A stretch of DNA of 64,000 nucleotides from CAZMXP01 sp964570285 (GTDB lineage Bacteria; Planctomycetota; PLA2), in NCBI GenBank assembly GCA_964570285.1, contig CAZMXP010000026.1:1-64000 (forward strand), written 5' to 3'. The notes beneath the pieces are model-generated. The model had not been told where the DNA came from. It made no database searches and was given only the letters and a program-made list of their open reading frames with translations. This document shows, piece after piece, positions 16,710 to 25,806 of the stretch (position 1 is the stretch's first letter; the number at the start of each line of letters is the position of its first letter). The position numbers and the translations under genes are program-made.

Positions 16710-17227
16710 GCCGCGCGCAGTCCGAGGTGCGCCACGGCAAGCGCACGGTCTACTTCGCGAGGGACATCCACCAGATGAACCTCGTGCTGGGCAAGTTCCT
16801 CCAGAAGAGCGGCGCCGAGACGGTGCTGCTCGTCGACGAGGCGGGCCACCTCGTCGCGCGGCAGGGCGCGACCTCGCCGACGAGCGAGGACACGATCACC
16901 GCGCTCGTCGCGGGCACGTTCGCCGCGGCGCGCGCGATCGCGCAGATGCTCGGTTCCCAGGAGTTCTCGAGCCTGATCCCGCGCGGCAGCGGAGGCTACA
17001 TCCTCACGCTGCGGGCGGGGGACCGCGCGCTGCTCGCCGTCAGCCTCGGCGACGACTGCGCGATCTCCCTCGTGCGCACCTACGCCCTCGAGGCGATCCG
17101 CCGCCTCGACGCCATCCTCGGCGCGTCGCACGCGGCCAGCACGGGCCACGGCGAGGGCGATGAACGAATCCAGGGGTACCGGTTCGACCGTGAGATCGAC
17201 GGGGCGCTGAACGACGTCTTCGGCTAG
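16706..17227 (+). CDS. Roadblock/LC7 domain protein
   Basis: The 173-residue protein is a stand-alone Roadblock domain: a first helix, VLLVDEAGHLVARQG strands, a TALVAGTFAAARAIAQML helix, then RAGDRALLAVSLG and a long final helix. It shares the pattern of the C-terminal half of its upstream partner, so the two probably form a hetero- or homodimer that contacts a small GTPase. The GTG start at 16706 overlaps the upstream stop, and GGAGG lies about 10 bases before it. The last 25 residues (ERIQGYRFDREID) look like an added docking tail. A hairpin that could terminate this pair follows directly. Confidence 0.85.
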   Translation: MSRAQSEVRHGKRTVYFARDIHQMNLVLGKFLQKSGAETVLLVDEAGHLVARQGATSPTSEDTITALVAGTFAAARAIAQMLGSQEFSSLIPRGSGGYILTLRAGDRALLAVSLGDDCAISLVRTYALEAIRRLDAILGASHAASTGHGEGDERIQGYRFDREIDGALNDVFG

Positions 17228-17250
17228 CGTTTTCGGCTGCGCCAAAAACG
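17228..17250. terminator. Hairpin after the Roadblock genes
   Basis: Ten-base arms (CGTTTTCGGC and GCCAAAAACG) pair with one mismatch around a TGC loop, just after the stop codon of the second Roadblock gene. The A/T-rich outer stem with a GC-rich top is typical of an intrinsic terminator, although a T-run is missing. Confidence 0.5.
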
Positions 17251-17331
17251 TTAAGCGCGGGGGGCACGGGTTGAAAGGGGGGGGCGCGGGGGGGCGCGGG
17301 TGGGGGATGGCCCTCGACGGTAGCTGCTAGG

Positions 17332-18702
17332 ATGCGCGTGGACTTGTCGACGCTATCGAAGAGGGTTCGCTTCGTTGTGGTCGTCGCGGTGCTCGGCACC
17401 GGCGTCGTGCTCGCCATAGTCCTGAGCGGCGAGCCCTGGCTCGGTCGGGTTGGGCGGGCCCGGGGAAGCGAGGCCTCGCTATCGGAGCATAGCGAGGCGG
17501 ATCCGGTCGCCGATCCACCGGTCCCCGCTGCGGTCCCCGAGGCCGTCGTACCCGTTCAGCCTCCGAAGGAGTGGATGGGGGAGACCTCCCTTGAGGGAGT
17601 GGTCACCGACGCGAACGGAGGAGCGGCGGCCGGTGTCTTGGTGCGCTGTCTCCCCCAGGGATTCACGGTTACGTCGGAGGCGGAGTTTCTCTGCCACGCG
17701 ATCAGGACAAACGACGTCGGCAGGTTCGCGTTCGGGAGTCTGCCTGCCGCGCGCTCCTACGCGCTGACCGCCTATGCGAACGGGGCCTTCGGGAGCGCGC
17801 GGGTTCCGTTCGCGGAGGCAAGGGCCGCACGTGCCGAGGTGCGCCTCTTGCGCGTTGTCTACGAGCGCCTCGCCTTCCATGATCCGGACGGTGCGGCGGC
17901 GCCTCTCCATGGGCGTCGCGTGCTGTTGGACCGAGGGGATGCGCTCTGGTCGAGTGCGTACCCCCACTCCACCGAGAGGCTCCGCGAGGTCGCCTGGATG
18001 GGCTTCGATGCGCTGGACGCTCTCGCGCCGAACGAGGCGGCAGCCATCTACCCGGAGCCTACCGTGGGGAGACAGGCCTTTGTGCTGCGCCTCGACGGCT
18101 TCGAGGAGGTGAGGATCCCCCGATCCGTCGTTCAGTTGCAAGAGGCTTGGCCCACATCGACTCGCATTACCTTGCGCTCGACCGGCGTCCCCCCCCCGCT
18201 GTGGCGCATCGCACTTCCGGATCTCGGCTTTCCTGCCGAGTGGGGAGACCCTCACCCCACCTTGGAACTCCACCTGCGGGTGTTCTTCGGCACCAGTGGC
18301 AATGTCCATGACGTGGTCTGGCGCAGACCATTCGCCACCCAGCGCGAGGAAGGAGCACCGCGCGTTCTGCAATATGGGTTCACGGAGCTTCCGTACAAGG
18401 TGGAGGGTGAGGGGGCCGACCGCATCGTGCGCCCCGACTATCCCGAGTTCGGGTACTTGGAGGTCCTTTACATGCCAGCTCCCGCAGGAAGGGGCGACCC
18501 CCCAGAGGAGAGCTTCCTGATTCGGGAGACCTGGCCACCCGTCTCGGGCACCGTCGTGTATCCCGGGTGCGTCCGCTTCGGTCCGTTGCCGGCAGGGGAG
18601 TACACCATTGAAAGATACACGAGGGGAAATGGCGCGGCCAAGAGCTCCTCGCTCGGGACCTACGGAGTCCGCCAAGGGTTGAATCGCCATGATGTGCGGT
18701 AG
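17332..18702 (+). CDS. Membrane-anchored protein with carboxypeptidase-regulatory-like domain
   Basis: The 456-residue protein starts with a cytoplasmic basic stretch and one transmembrane segment (residues about 12-31), then a Pro/Ala/Glu-rich linker, so the bulk is probably extracytoplasmic. Residues about 84-165 fit a carboxypeptidase-regulatory-like (Ig-like) domain: LEGVVTDANGGAAAGVLV followed by NDVGRFAFGSLPAARSYAL. The rest is beta-rich with no motif I know. Base composition is a little less GC-rich than the neighbours, with more mixed codon choice, which may reflect a younger or transferred gene. ATG at 17332 lacks a clear Shine-Dalgarno sequence; the region before it (17255-17310) is very G-rich. 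Confidence 0.78.
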   Translation: MRVDLSTLSKRVRFVVVVAVLGTGVVLAIVLSGEPWLGRVGRARGSEASLSEHSEADPVADPPVPAAVPEAVVPVQPPKEWMGETSLEGVVTDANGGAAAGVLVRCLPQGFTVTSEAEFLCHAIRTNDVGRFAFGSLPAARSYALTAYANGAFGSARVPFAEARAARAEVRLLRVVYERLAFHDPDGAAAPLHGRRVLLDRGDALWSSAYPHSTERLREVAWMGFDALDALAPNEAAAIYPEPTVGRQAFVLRLDGFEEVRIPRSVVQLQEAWPTSTRITLRSTGVPPPLWRIALPDLGFPAEWGDPHPTLELHLRVFFGTSGNVHDVVWRRPFATQREEGAPRVLQYGFTELPYKVEGEGADRIVRPDYPEFGYLEVLYMPAPAGRGDPPEESFLIRETWPPVSGTVVYPGCVRFGPLPAGEYTIERYTRGNGAAKSSSLGTYGVRQGLNRHDVR

Positions 18703-18833
18703 GGTGCCGTCGCCGTTCGGCTCGCACGGGGCCTCCTGCCATGTCACGTCAGGGAGGGATTCACTGACTGAAACGGCAGACGCCCCAGGCCGGAAGCGGG
18801 AAGGCGTATGATGCCGGGCGGAGGAGGCCCCGG

Positions 18834-21800
18834 ATGCGACGTCGCCTTTGGATCGGAGCTTCGATTCTGCTCTGCGGGTGCGGCCCGTTCGCGATCGGGG
18901 CGGGGGGGGCGAAGCTCTTTGCGACCGACACATCCGACCAGCGCGAACTGAACGTCGCGCTGATCCGTGAAGATGCGACGCCCGCGTACGTCAACCTGGC
19001 GGAGGTCACGGCCGACCTCGAAGCGACGCAGAGGGTCGTCGTCGAGACGAACAAGCCCGCGCTCGTCGATGCGCTGCTCGTAGGGCCGGGGCACCTGCCC
19101 ACCGTGGGCGACACCGATGCCAGCGGCTGCCCGCTGGCCTTCCTCGACGGCGCGGTCGCCCGGGTCTTCGACGGCCTCACGGAGCGGGGGCCCGATCCCT
19201 CCCGCTTCTTCGCGACGATCCGCATCGCCGGGACGCTGGACGACGGAGGCTACACGCTCTGGGTCCGCGCCCGCGACAGCGTCGCGCAGACCCGGTGCGC
19301 GTCGATCTCGTGGACACGAGACACCCTCCTGCCCGGCATCGTGCCGGCGCTGGCCGTCGAGGCAAGCGTGCCCCGCACGCTCGACCTGCGCTGGGAAGCC
19401 GCGACGGACGATGGCACCGGCGTGGCCCACTACCTCGTCTACTGGGATGCGGGCGGACGCAACGTCCCCGACACCGCCGCGCGCACGCCCGGGCGCACGT
19501 ACGGTTTCGACGTGGCCGGTGCCGCGATCTCGGGCACAGCCTCGGGGCCGCTTCCGGTCGTCGATACGGGATTCGATCTGCCGGGCCTGCTCGCGGGCCG
19601 CGCCCACTACGTCCAGGTGACCGCCGTGGACAGGGCTGGCAACGAGACGCCCCTCACCTCCAACGAGGTGGCGTTGATGACGCGGGCCGGAGGCGACGGC
19701 ACCTTCCTGCCGGCCGCGCCGTCCGACACCTTCGCGATGGGCGCAAACCCCTCGTTCGTCGTCGCCGCCGACTTCAACGGCGACGGCGTCCCCGATCTCG
19801 CGGCGGTGGAGAGAGGGGGCGATGCGGTCGCCTATCGCCTCGGGGGCGGCGGCGGGACCTTCGGCGCCCTCCGGACGCATCGCGTCGACGGGCTCACCCT
19901 GTTGGCACTCGCCGCGGCGGACCTGGATCGCGACGGGTACGACGACCTCGTCGCCGTTGCACCCTTGCACATCCAGGCCCTGCTCGGCGGTCCGGACGCC
20001 GCCCTGTTCGGGAGGGGCGTGAGGATCCTCGTCCAGCAGTTCGGCGACCTGCGGCCGGAACTCCACGTCGGGGACATGGACGCGGACGGAGTTCCCGATG
20101 TCGTCGTCGGCGGGCAGTTGGCCGGCGACCTCGGCGTGCTGCACGCCGTCTACTCGCGCGAACTGGGGGCGCAGGGCTATCGCGGTCCGGACGTCTTTGT
20201 CGCCACCGTGCGCCACTTCAGCGCGAATTCCATCCGGATGCCCCGCAGCGCCGACTTCAACGCCGACAACGTCTCGGATGTCGCCTTCCTCGATGCGGCC
20301 TCGGTGCGCCTGCTCCCGCTCAAGCCGTTCGACAGCTTCCTCGCCTTGGGGCCCGGCCTGTTCCAGGAGTCGGTGCCCTACTCGGCCGGCGCCCCGCCCC
20401 TCGCCTCCGCGGTCGGCGACTTCAACGGCGACCACATCCCCGACCTCGCCGTGGGGAACAGCGACCGGGCGATCCGCGTCGTCGCGGGGGTCGGATCGGA
20501 CGGGCGAGGGGAGGGCACCCTCGCGTTGCAGCCTCCCTCCGCGAAGATCCCGGGCCTTCCCCGCCAGATCACCTGCGGCGACTTCAACGGCGACGGCATC
20601 GGGGACCTCGCCGTGGCGCATGAACAGCCGGGCGGCGTTGCCATCCTCCTCGGGGAGGGCGAGGACGGGCGTCCCTCCGGCTCCTTCCGTGTCGGGCAGA
20701 CGATCCCGTCGGACGAGCCGCCGAGCGCGATCGCCGCGCACGACCTCACCGGCGACGGCGTCGTCGACCTCGCGATCTCGATGGAGGGTGCGGGGACCGT
20801 GCGGATCCTGCGCGGCCGGGGCGCGCGCGCGAGAGCGACGCTCGACTACACGGTGTCGCGCATCGGCGCGTCGATCGCCTCCAAGGCGGTCGCGACCGGG
20901 GACTTCGATTCCGACGGGGTCGTCGATGTGGCTCTCGGCGTCGAGACGACCTTCTTCAAGGCCGCCGACATCCTGCTCACGCGGAGCCGCAACGCGCGCG
21001 GCCTCGCCGAGTTCGCGGGCGCCGTGCGCTTCAACGGCGGCCTCGCCCTCGCGTGCGCCGACTTCGACAACGACGGGATCCTCGACATCGCCGCGCAGTC
21101 GGACGCGGAGACAAGCGTCGAGAACAACGAGGCCGAGCCGCGCCTTCAGATCCTCTTCGGCCGCGGAGTGAACGGGCGCGGCGAGGGCTCCTTCGAGCCG
21201 ACCTCGGGCGTCTTCACGAGCAGCTTCGGCAAGGCGGCGATTGCCCTCCCCGCGCCCTGCACGACGAATCCGCCGGCCACCCGCCCTCCGGCGCCGGAGG
21301 CGATCGCCGTCGCCGACTTCGATGGCGACGGGATCCCCGACGTCGCCACGCTCGTGGAACTCGTCAAGGCGGGCGAGCCGCGCCGATCCGCCGTCGCCCT
21401 CTTCCGCGGCAAGGGCGCTCCGGGCCGTGGGGACAAGAGCTTTGGGGTCGATGCGTTCTACATCGTGCCCTGCCGCGGCGAGTCCCTCGTGGCGGCAGAC
21501 TTGGACGGCGACCTTGTGACCGATCTCGGTGTCAGCAGCCTCGAAGACAGGAAGGTCTACATCTTCCCGGGCCGCCCGCGCCCGGTCGGCGGAACCGAGA
21601 GCGAGCTCGGGGACGGCACCTTCGCGGCCACGCCCGGCGCCATCGCGCTGGACGACCTTTCCATCGTGCAGATCCTCGCGGCCGACTTCAACCGTGACGG
21701 GAGGAACGACCTCGCGGTGCTCCACGCGGCCGGCATCCGGCTGATGCTGGGCTATGGCAGGGGCGGCTTCCGGAGAGGGGGCGAGGTCGCACTGGCCCCG

Positions 21801-22067
21801 GCGCCGACGCAGATGGCCTCCGCCGACCTCGACCTGGACGACCTACCCGATCTCGCCGCGATCCTCTCCGATAACACTCTCGTGATCGTGCGCGGCGGCC
21901 GCGACTCCGACGCGACGCCCACGCTGGTGCGCACCGTCGACCTCGACGGCCCGGCCTCCGGCATTGCCTTCGGCGACCTGAGCGGCGACTCGATCCCCGA
22001 CATCGTGGTGGGCGGCGGCAGCGTCCCTCGGCTGCTGCTCGGCCACGGCTCGGTCGTCGGGGATTGA
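18834..22067 (+). CDS. FG-GAP/VCBS repeat lipoprotein
   Basis: The 1077-residue protein has a lipoprotein-like signal (ILLCGCGPF). Residues about 160-280 look like a fibronectin type III-like module (LDLRWEAATDDGTGVAHYLVYW). From about residue 300 to the end there are about a dozen FG-GAP/VCBS units carrying the calcium-binding pattern DFNGDGVPDLA, such as DLDRDGYDDLV, DMDADGVPDVV, DFNADNVSDVA and DFDSDGVVDVA. Such repeats build integrin-like beta-propellers on cell-surface proteins. ATG at 18834 is preceded by GGAGG. It ends against the convergent regulator gene. The role is probably adhesion or surface display, inferred from the family only. Confidence 0.88.
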   Translation: MRRRLWIGASILLCGCGPFAIGAGGAKLFATDTSDQRELNVALIREDATPAYVNLAEVTADLEATQRVVVETNKPALVDALLVGPGHLPTVGDTDASGCPLAFLDGAVARVFDGLTERGPDPSRFFATIRIAGTLDDGGYTLWVRARDSVAQTRCASISWTRDTLLPGIVPALAVEASVPRTLDLRWEAATDDGTGVAHYLVYWDAGGRNVPDTAARTPGRTYGFDVAGAAISGTASGPLPVVDTGFDLPGLLAGRAHYVQVTAVDRAGNETPLTSNEVALMTRAGGDGTFLPAAPSDTFAMGANPSFVVAADFNGDGVPDLAAVERGGDAVAYRLGGGGGTFGALRTHRVDGLTLLALAAADLDRDGYDDLVAVAPLHIQALLGGPDAALFGRGVRILVQQFGDLRPELHVGDMDADGVPDVVVGGQLAGDLGVLHAVYSRELGAQGYRGPDVFVATVRHFSANSIRMPRSADFNADNVSDVAFLDAASVRLLPLKPFDSFLALGPGLFQESVPYSAGAPPLASAVGDFNGDHIPDLAVGNSDRAIRVVAGVGSDGRGEGTLALQPPSAKIPGLPRQITCGDFNGDGIGDLAVAHEQPGGVAILLGEGEDGRPSGSFRVGQTIPSDEPPSAIAAHDLTGDGVVDLAISMEGAGTVRILRGRGARARATLDYTVSRIGASIASKAVATGDFDSDGVVDVALGVETTFFKAADILLTRSRNARGLAEFAGAVRFNGGLALACADFDNDGILDIAAQSDAETSVENNEAEPRLQILFGRGVNGRGEGSFEPTSGVFTSSFGKAAIALPAPCTTNPPATRPPAPEAIAVADFDGDGIPDVATLVELVKAGEPRRSAVALFRGKGAPGRGDKSFGVDAFYIVPCRGESLVAADLDGDLVTDLGVSSLEDRKVYIFPGRPRPVGGTESELGDGTFAATPGAIALDDLSIVQILAADFNRDGRNDLAVLHAAGIRLMLGYGRGGFRRGGEVALAPAPTQMASADLDLDDLPDLAAILSDNTLVIVRGGRDSDATPTLVRTVDLDGPASGIAFGDLSGDSIPDIVVGGGSVPRLLLGHGSVVGD

Positions 22068-22072
22068 TCCGA

Positions 22073-22087
22073 GGGCCGCCGCGGCCC
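22073..22087. terminator. GC hairpin between convergent genes
   Basis: GGGCCG-CCG-CGGCCC is a six-pair hairpin between the convergent stops at 22067 and 22148. It may act as a bidirectional terminator, but no T-run follows it. Confidence 0.35.
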
Positions 22088-22147
22088 CCGGGCCCCCTCG
22101 AAATGGACGCTACTCCGCGGGCGCCTCCGCACCGGCGGGCCCCGACC

Positions 22148-23305
22148 TCAACGCGGCAGCGCCGGCCGGTTCTTGGTCAGTACGAGCTCGGTGCCCTGGC
22201 GGTTGTAGTCGACCCGGTCCATCAGTTGGAGCATCCGGGCGATGCCGCCGTCCTTCGCGTCGCCGCGGCGGCTCTTGAGGGCGGCGGCGGCCTTCGCGAG
22301 GGGGTCCTTCGACTCGCCGCTCTTTCGGCTGGCGCGGCGCGTGCGCGCGGCGGCGAGCGCGGCCGCGGTGTCGAACCCCTTGCCGCTGTCGCGCACGGAG
22401 AGCACGACGCGCTTGGGGTCGAGCAGCAGCCGCGTCTCGATCGCGCAGCACTCGACGCTGCGGTGGCCGTGCAGGTAGGCGTTGTCGAGCGCCTCGCCGA
22501 GGGAGGCGCCGACGTCGCGGTTGAACTTCTCGGGCAGGCCGCAGCGGAAGAGCACCTCCTCGACCATCGCCCGCGCCTCGCGCCGGTCCTTCTGGCTGCC
22601 GGAGAGGTGCGTCTCGATCTCGAGGATGTCGCGCCGCGGCGCGCCGACGCGCTCCGCGAGCCCCGACGCGGCCGTCTTGATGAACGCCGCGAAGTCGAAG
22701 GGCTCGTGGATCACCTCGTCGGGCCGCACGGAGAGGCCGTGGGCGGGCGCGTCGGCCTCGCTCGACGGGAAGATGCCCACGACCGGCACCCAGTTGGTCT
22801 TCGGGTCGCACTTCAGCTCGCGCAGCAGCTCGCGCCACCCCTCGACGTGGCTCTCGAAGATGATGGCGACGGGAGGGTTGCGCTCGGCCCGCGTCTGCAC
22901 CTCCATGCCGTTCTTCGTCTGGATGAGTTGCCATCCGCGCCGGCCGAAGTGCTCGGAGAGGAGCGCCGTGAAGTGGCCTTCCCCCCGGGAGACGTAGTAG
23001 ATCGACGAGCGGCAGGAGCGGTCGAGGTCGCTCTTCAGCGCGCCGATCGGCGTCGCCGCGATGCCCCGGTGGGCGGGCGCGTAGGCGGAGAACCCGCCCG
23101 ACTCGTCCTCGCGCAGTTCCGGGCCGCCCGAGACCGCGAGCGAGAGCAGGTCCCCGAGTTCGACCTCGTGCCCCTGCTGCAGGAATCCGCGCAGGGTCTC
23201 GCAGACCGCCTGCAGGTAATGCGACGCCTGCTCCGGGGTCACCCGGAGTTTCTGCGCCAATTCCCGGACGATCGCGTCCGTCGATACCCGCGTTGTGCTC
23301 GCCAT
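22148..23305 (-). CDS. HU-like / receiver-like / HATPase fusion protein
   Basis: The 385-residue soluble protein joins three parts. Residues about 7-60 resemble the helical body of an HU/IHF DNA-binding protein (VRELAQKLRVTPEQASHYLQ, then VELGDLLSLAV). Residues about 118-215 have the alternating strand-helix order of a response-regulator receiver (GWQLIQTKNG, VAIIFESHVEGWRELL, VPVVGIFPSS) without a convincing phospho-acceptor aspartate. Residues about 225-380 are an anti-sigma-factor-type HATPase: N-box EALDNAYLHGH, G1 box DSGKGFD and GGIARML before the last strands. It probably acts as a kinase/anti-sigma regulator in a partner-switching circuit, with the HU-like part for DNA or protein contact. 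ATG at 23305 has no obvious ribosome site. No cognate sigma factor or antagonist is adjacent. Confidence 0.8.
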   Translation of the reverse strand: MASTTRVSTDAIVRELAQKLRVTPEQASHYLQAVCETLRGFLQQGHEVELGDLLSLAVSGGPELREDESGGFSAYAPAHRGIAATPIGALKSDLDRSCRSSIYYVSRGEGHFTALLSEHFGRRGWQLIQTKNGMEVQTRAERNPPVAIIFESHVEGWRELLRELKCDPKTNWVPVVGIFPSSEADAPAHGLSVRPDEVIHEPFDFAAFIKTAASGLAERVGAPRRDILEIETHLSGSQKDRREARAMVEEVLFRCGLPEKFNRDVGASLGEALDNAYLHGHRSVECCAIETRLLLDPKRVVLSVRDSGKGFDTAAALAAARTRRASRKSGESKDPLAKAAAALKSRRGDAKDGGIARMLQLMDRVDYNRQGTELVLTKNRPALPR

Positions 23306-23468
23306 GTTGCCGTGCAGAGTCCCGAGTCCTATCGGCACTTCCCCCCCCGCAAGCTGAGCGCATCCCGCCCCCCCCTTGGGGCCCCTGGCCCGCGCAGCGG
23401 GCGACAAGCCCCCGCCCCCCCGAAATCCCCCTTGACAGCGGGGTCGATGCCGCCAAGCATGGCCCCCT

Positions 23469-24716
23469 GTGACCATCCCCCGCATCCTCCCGGCCCTGCT
23501 CCTCTGCACGACGCTGCTGCACGCGGCGGACGAGGCGGACCGGCTCGCCCGCCTCGAGCAGGAGAACGCCGAGCTTCGCCGGCGCGTCGATCTGCTCGAG
23601 ACGGGGCAGGGCGGCCTCGAGATGGCGATCGAGGGTCTGCTCGCGGACGAGGAGGGCATCGGCCTCAACCTGACGACCCGGCGCGGTCCGGTGCGCGCGA
23701 TGCTGCAGATCTTCGGCGACGTCGGCTTCTCCTACGACAACCCCCCGCCGACCGACCGCAGCCATTCGAGCTTCTTCCTCGGCGGCCTCAACCTCTTCTT
23801 CACGGCGCAGATCGGCGAGCACCTTTCCGTCCTCTCCGAGACGGTCTTCAAGACCTCCGTCGGCGGCGTGACCGACACGGGCAGCTTCGACCAGGAGCGC
23901 CTCTCCGCGACGTGGACCTTCAGCGACCTGCTCTATGTCAAGCTCGGCCTCGACCACGGGCCCGTCTCGCGGTGGAACCACCTCTACCACCACGGGCGAT
24001 GGCTCGAGACGACGATCGACCGTCCGTTCCTCGCGCGATTCGAAGGGGGCGGGGGGATCCTGCCGATGCACAACAGCGGCCTCGAGTTCGGGGGGCGCAC
24101 GCAGACGCCGATCGGCCGCGTGGACTACGTGCTGATCGTCTCCAACGGGCGCGGACGCACCGCGACCGACCCGCAGAAGTACTCCGACAGGAACGACGGC
24201 AAGGCGGTCGAGTTCGGCGTGAGTCTCGCCCCGGACGCGCTCGACGGCATCGATTTCGGCTTCCACTTCCGCGTGGACGACATCCCGGGGATCCCCGGCG
24301 ACGCCGCCCGCGCCCGCACGATCCGCGAGCTGATCGGGAGCGTCTTCGTGCAGTACCACGGGGACCGCGTCGAGGTGATCGCGGAGTTCGTCCACGTCGA
24401 GAACCGCGACCGCACGAGCGCGATGACCTACACGCACCAGGCGGGCTATGTGCAGGTCGCCTACCGCCTCCGGCCGGAGTGGCTGCCCTACGTGCGCTTC
24501 GACACGCGGTCGATGGAGGCGGGGGACCCCTACTTCATGCCGCTCGGCCGCGACCTCGACCGCTGGGAGACGCTCTTCGGCATCCGCTACGACGCCGCGG
24601 CCAACGTGGCGATCAAGCTCGAGCTCGGTTTCGGGCGCGCCGAGAAGCGCATGGACGGCCTGATTCTGACGGACTCCTACATCCGTCTCGGTTTGCAGGT
24701 ATCTTGGGTGTTCTGA
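23469..24716 (+). CDS. Outer-membrane porin-like protein with N-terminal coiled coil
   Basis: The 415-residue exported protein has a signal peptide ending near LHAADE, then a short coiled coil (residues about 22-50, RLARLEQENAELRRRVDLL), then a long run of alternating aromatic/hydrophobic beta strands such as LYVKLGLDHGPVSRWNH and GYVQVAYRLRPEWLPYVRF, ending in SYIRLGLQVSWVF with a C-terminal Phe as in outer-membrane barrels. It probably forms an outer-membrane barrel like phosphate-selective or maltoporin-type porins. GTG at 23469 is the start. The stop overlaps the start of the next gene (TGATG), so it is coupled to a phosphate-binding-like protein, which fits uptake of a small solute. Confidence 0.82.
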   Translation: MTIPRILPALLLCTTLLHAADEADRLARLEQENAELRRRVDLLETGQGGLEMAIEGLLADEEGIGLNLTTRRGPVRAMLQIFGDVGFSYDNPPPTDRSHSSFFLGGLNLFFTAQIGEHLSVLSETVFKTSVGGVTDTGSFDQERLSATWTFSDLLYVKLGLDHGPVSRWNHLYHHGRWLETTIDRPFLARFEGGGGILPMHNSGLEFGGRTQTPIGRVDYVLIVSNGRGRTATDPQKYSDRNDGKAVEFGVSLAPDALDGIDFGFHFRVDDIPGIPGDAARARTIRELIGSVFVQYHGDRVEVIAEFVHVENRDRTSAMTYTHQAGYVQVAYRLRPEWLPYVRFDTRSMEAGDPYFMPLGRDLDRWETLFGIRYDAAANVAIKLELGFGRAEKRMDGLILTDSYIRLGLQVSWVF

Positions 24717-25243
24717 TGCGCCGGTTGCTGCTGCCCGCCTGGTTCGCCCTCGCGCTCGGCGCCGCCGGCCCCGGGGCCGCCGAGCCCGCCGCCGAGGAGG
24801 TGCCGACGGTCCTGATGGTGATCGTCCACCCCGAGAACCCGGTGACCGACCTGCCCCTCAGCGAGTTCCGGGCGCTCTGCAAGCTGGAGCGGCAGTTCTG
24901 GGCGAGCAAGAAGCGCTGCGCCCTCTACCTGCCGCCGAGCAAGTCCGACGAGTACGCGGTGCTGCTCGACAAGGTCTACCGGATGAGCCACAAGAAGCTC
25001 CAGAAGTACTGGGTCCAGAAGCTCTTCTCCGGCGACATCCCGAGCAAGCCCGAGCACGTGCCGAGCGCCAAGCTCGCGATCGACAAGGTCAAGGAGGAGG
25101 AGGGCGCCTTGACCGTGCTGCTCGCGGGGGAGGTGCCGAAGGGCGTCAAGCTCGTGACGATCGACGGCAAGAAGCCGGGCGAGAAGGACTACCCCCTGCT
25201 CGGTGTGCCGCCGAAGAAGGGCGACTCGGAGGAGGAGCCGTAG
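24716..25243 (+). CDS. PstS-like periplasmic substrate-binding protein
   Basis: The 175-residue exported protein has a signal peptide (cleavage near GAAEPA). The mature part resembles the small phosphate-ABC-type binding proteins: it opens VLMVIVHPENPVTDLPLSEF, continues into an F....FW block and YWVQKLFSGDIPSKP, and ends with an extension near VKLVTIDGKK. Family members are often found beside porin-like genes and are annotated as phosphate-binding, although no transporter genes are nearby here. ATG at 24716 overlaps the porin stop by one base, so both are made from one transcript. The Lys/Glu-rich middle and short length suggest a divergent member; ligand specificity is unknown. Confidence 0.75.
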   Translation: MRRLLLPAWFALALGAAGPGAAEPAAEEVPTVLMVIVHPENPVTDLPLSEFRALCKLERQFWASKKRCALYLPPSKSDEYAVLLDKVYRMSHKKLQKYWVQKLFSGDIPSKPEHVPSAKLAIDKVKEEEGALTVLLAGEVPKGVKLVTIDGKKPGEKDYPLLGVPPKKGDSEEEP

Positions 25244-25254
25244 GGAGATTGTCC

Positions 25255-25800
25255 GCCCGGCGGTGTGGGTGGGTCTTCGGAGGACCGCAGCGCGGCTTGA
25301 GGCCGCAACGGAACGAGCGCGGGCCGCCGCGCGGGTCATCCTGAACAATGACCACGAAGACACGAAGGCACGGAGAAGGGGACGCGACGAGCCTGCGGGC
25401 AGCGCGCGCACCGGATCGCAGGGGCCTCCTTCGTGTCTTCGTGCCTCCGTGGTTCTAGTTCTCCCCGCTCGAATTCAGCGACTCGCCTGGATCCGCGCAG
25501 GCGGCGAGGACTCTGCGGGCATGGAGTACAAGCGATCAGGGCCGAGGGTATCGGATTTGATAAGGAACCCAGGAAGGGAGGAACCCATGAGAGGAATGGG
25601 GAGCAACCCGGGATTCGGATGGATCGAATCCGCCCCTTCCTTGGTTCCTAGGTTCCTGTCGAGATTCGGACCCCCTCGTGGCGCAGAGGCGCGAATCCGC
25701 TGCGGTGCGACGAGGGCGGGCCAGCCCGCCGAGTCCAGGCGGGCTTTCCCGCGGACGCAAGAGCGTCTCCCCGGCGCTCCGGGCCTTCCGGTCTTCGTGG
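25255..25800. repeat. Composite inverted-repeat element, copy 2 (reverse orientation)
   Basis: This non-coding block is the reverse complement of much of the element at 10820-11525. It has CCACGAAGACACGAAGGCACGG at about 25350, its partner CTTCGTGTCTTCGTGCCTCC at about 25431, then the centre with GATAAGGAACCCAGGAAGGG at about 25558. The stretch around 25543-25600 is nearly identical to copy 1. The far end (25670-25800) is more degenerate but again carries CTTCGTGGTCCTGCTCA. It separates the substrate-binding gene from the 3-prime end of the kinase gene. Confidence 0.75.
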
Positions 25801-25806
25801 TCCTGC

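Noticed and set aside
18744..21725. A 993-codon minus-strand open frame
   Set aside because: It is antisense to the FG-GAP lipoprotein; the repeats of that gene produce a false pattern of repeated acidic and basic residues.
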